Source: Paracoccus sp. (in: a-proteobacteria) (GTDB lineage: Bacteria > Pseudomonadota > Alphaproteobacteria > Rhodobacterales > Rhodobacteraceae). From it: 64,000 nucleotides of DNA. A program made the position numbers and the translations under genes. Positions 63,946 through 64,000 of the stretch are shown piece by piece. The notes under the pieces were generated by a model that was given only the letters and a program-made list of their open reading frames with translations, ran no database searches and had not been told where the DNA came from. How positions within the stretch are numbered: the stretch's first letter is position 1; every line of letters starts with the position of its first letter. The stretch lies in contig NZ_JAUNTO010000001.1 of the NCBI RefSeq assembly GCF_030538655.1, forward strand, positions 1 through 64,000, written 5' to 3'.

Positions 63946-64000
63946 TTTCACCCTTCCCGCCCAACAATCCACCATGGACGAAGCCCGCCGCCAGATCGAG
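63935..64000 (+). CDS. tcuB: Tricarballylate utilisation protein TcuB, N-terminal part (cut by window end)
   Basis: ATG 63935 overlaps the tcuA stop by 11 bp and opens a frame that runs off the window after 22 residues, including TMDEARRQIE. In TcuB/CitB proteins this kind of stretch comes just before a cysteine-rich iron-sulfur motif. TcuB is an iron-sulfur/haem membrane protein that reoxidises TcuA. The call rests mostly on position and on this short fragment. Confidence 0.7.
   Translation, partial: MSLDFTLPAQQSTMDEARRQIE

Noticed and set aside
62296..63975. 559-codon minus-strand open frame
   Set aside because: Antisense to tcuA and the end of the GntR gene; no family pattern.
1..64000. 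CRISPR arrays, complete insertion sequences, tRNA or rRNA genes
   Set aside because: Read by eye on both strands, no regular spaced repeats, transposase genes or conserved RNA genes were found. Small or degenerate ones could be missed without a search tool.

Overview
The window reads as high-GC alphaproteobacterial DNA, most likely from a Paracoccus-like member of the Rhodobacterales. This is inferred from gene content (a type-1 copper pseudoazurin, a SoxC-type molybdoenzyme, TRAP transporters, an iol operon with an IolC-DUF2090 fusion) and from GC-rich codon use; no rRNA, tRNA or replication gene is present to confirm it. Almost everything is accessory catabolism: a run of substrate-specific operons, each with its own transporter and regulator and separated by AT-richer gaps holding little or no recognisable coding sequence. 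This layout suggests a catabolic island, chromid or megaplasmid.

Region 1 (34-12721): a cut-short NCS1 permease, an AraC regulator, a HyuB/HyuA ATP-dependent lactam/hydantoin hydrolase, a XRE-cupin regulator, a GabT-type aminotransferase, an aldehyde dehydrogenase, a butyrate-kinase-like acyl kinase, a phosphate acyltransferase and glutaryl-CoA dehydrogenase. Read in order these suggest delta-valerolactam -> 5-aminovalerate -> glutarate semialdehyde -> glutarate -> glutaryl phosphate -> glutaryl-CoA -> crotonyl-CoA. Activating glutarate by a kinase and phosphotransacylase would be unusual and is the most interesting proposal here. Region 2 (13177-19823): a split transketolase, an SDR, a TRAP transporter and a GcvA-like LysR regulator; the substrate is unknown.

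Region 3 (20362-29906): an organosulfur-type cluster on the minus strand with a dimethylsulfide-monooxygenase-like flavin monooxygenase, a flavin reductase, a riboflavin kinase broken by a frameshift, a damaged ribB fused out of frame to the start of an FMN reductase gene, an MFS transporter, and a SoxC-like molybdoenzyme with a monohaem cytochrome. Divergent from it lie an intact FMN reductase, an unknown membrane protein interrupted by an in-frame TAG, and an IclR regulator. Region 4 (29993-37253): a lower-GC hydantoin/N-methylhydantoin module (NCS1 permease, HyuA, HyuB, N-carbamoylsarcosine-amidase-like hydrolase, LysR). Region 5 (37766-41978): a LuxR-type regulator, an SDR, a sugar-lactone/alditol oxidase and a lone EutH permease.

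Region 6 (42035-54656): a complete-looking myo-inositol uptake and catabolic operon (iolG, isomerase, ABC importer, MocA-like dehydrogenase, iolC, iolD, iolE, iolB) under a LacI repressor whose probable operators can be read directly from the DNA. Region 7 (54689-60525): a flavin dehydrogenase, then a pseudoazurin co-transcribed with an ABC importer downstream of a cobalamin riboswitch. Region 8 (60769-64000): an AbrB-family membrane protein divergent from a GntR regulator, tcuA and the start of tcuB (tricarballylate oxidation), with a palindromic operator in the divergent gap.
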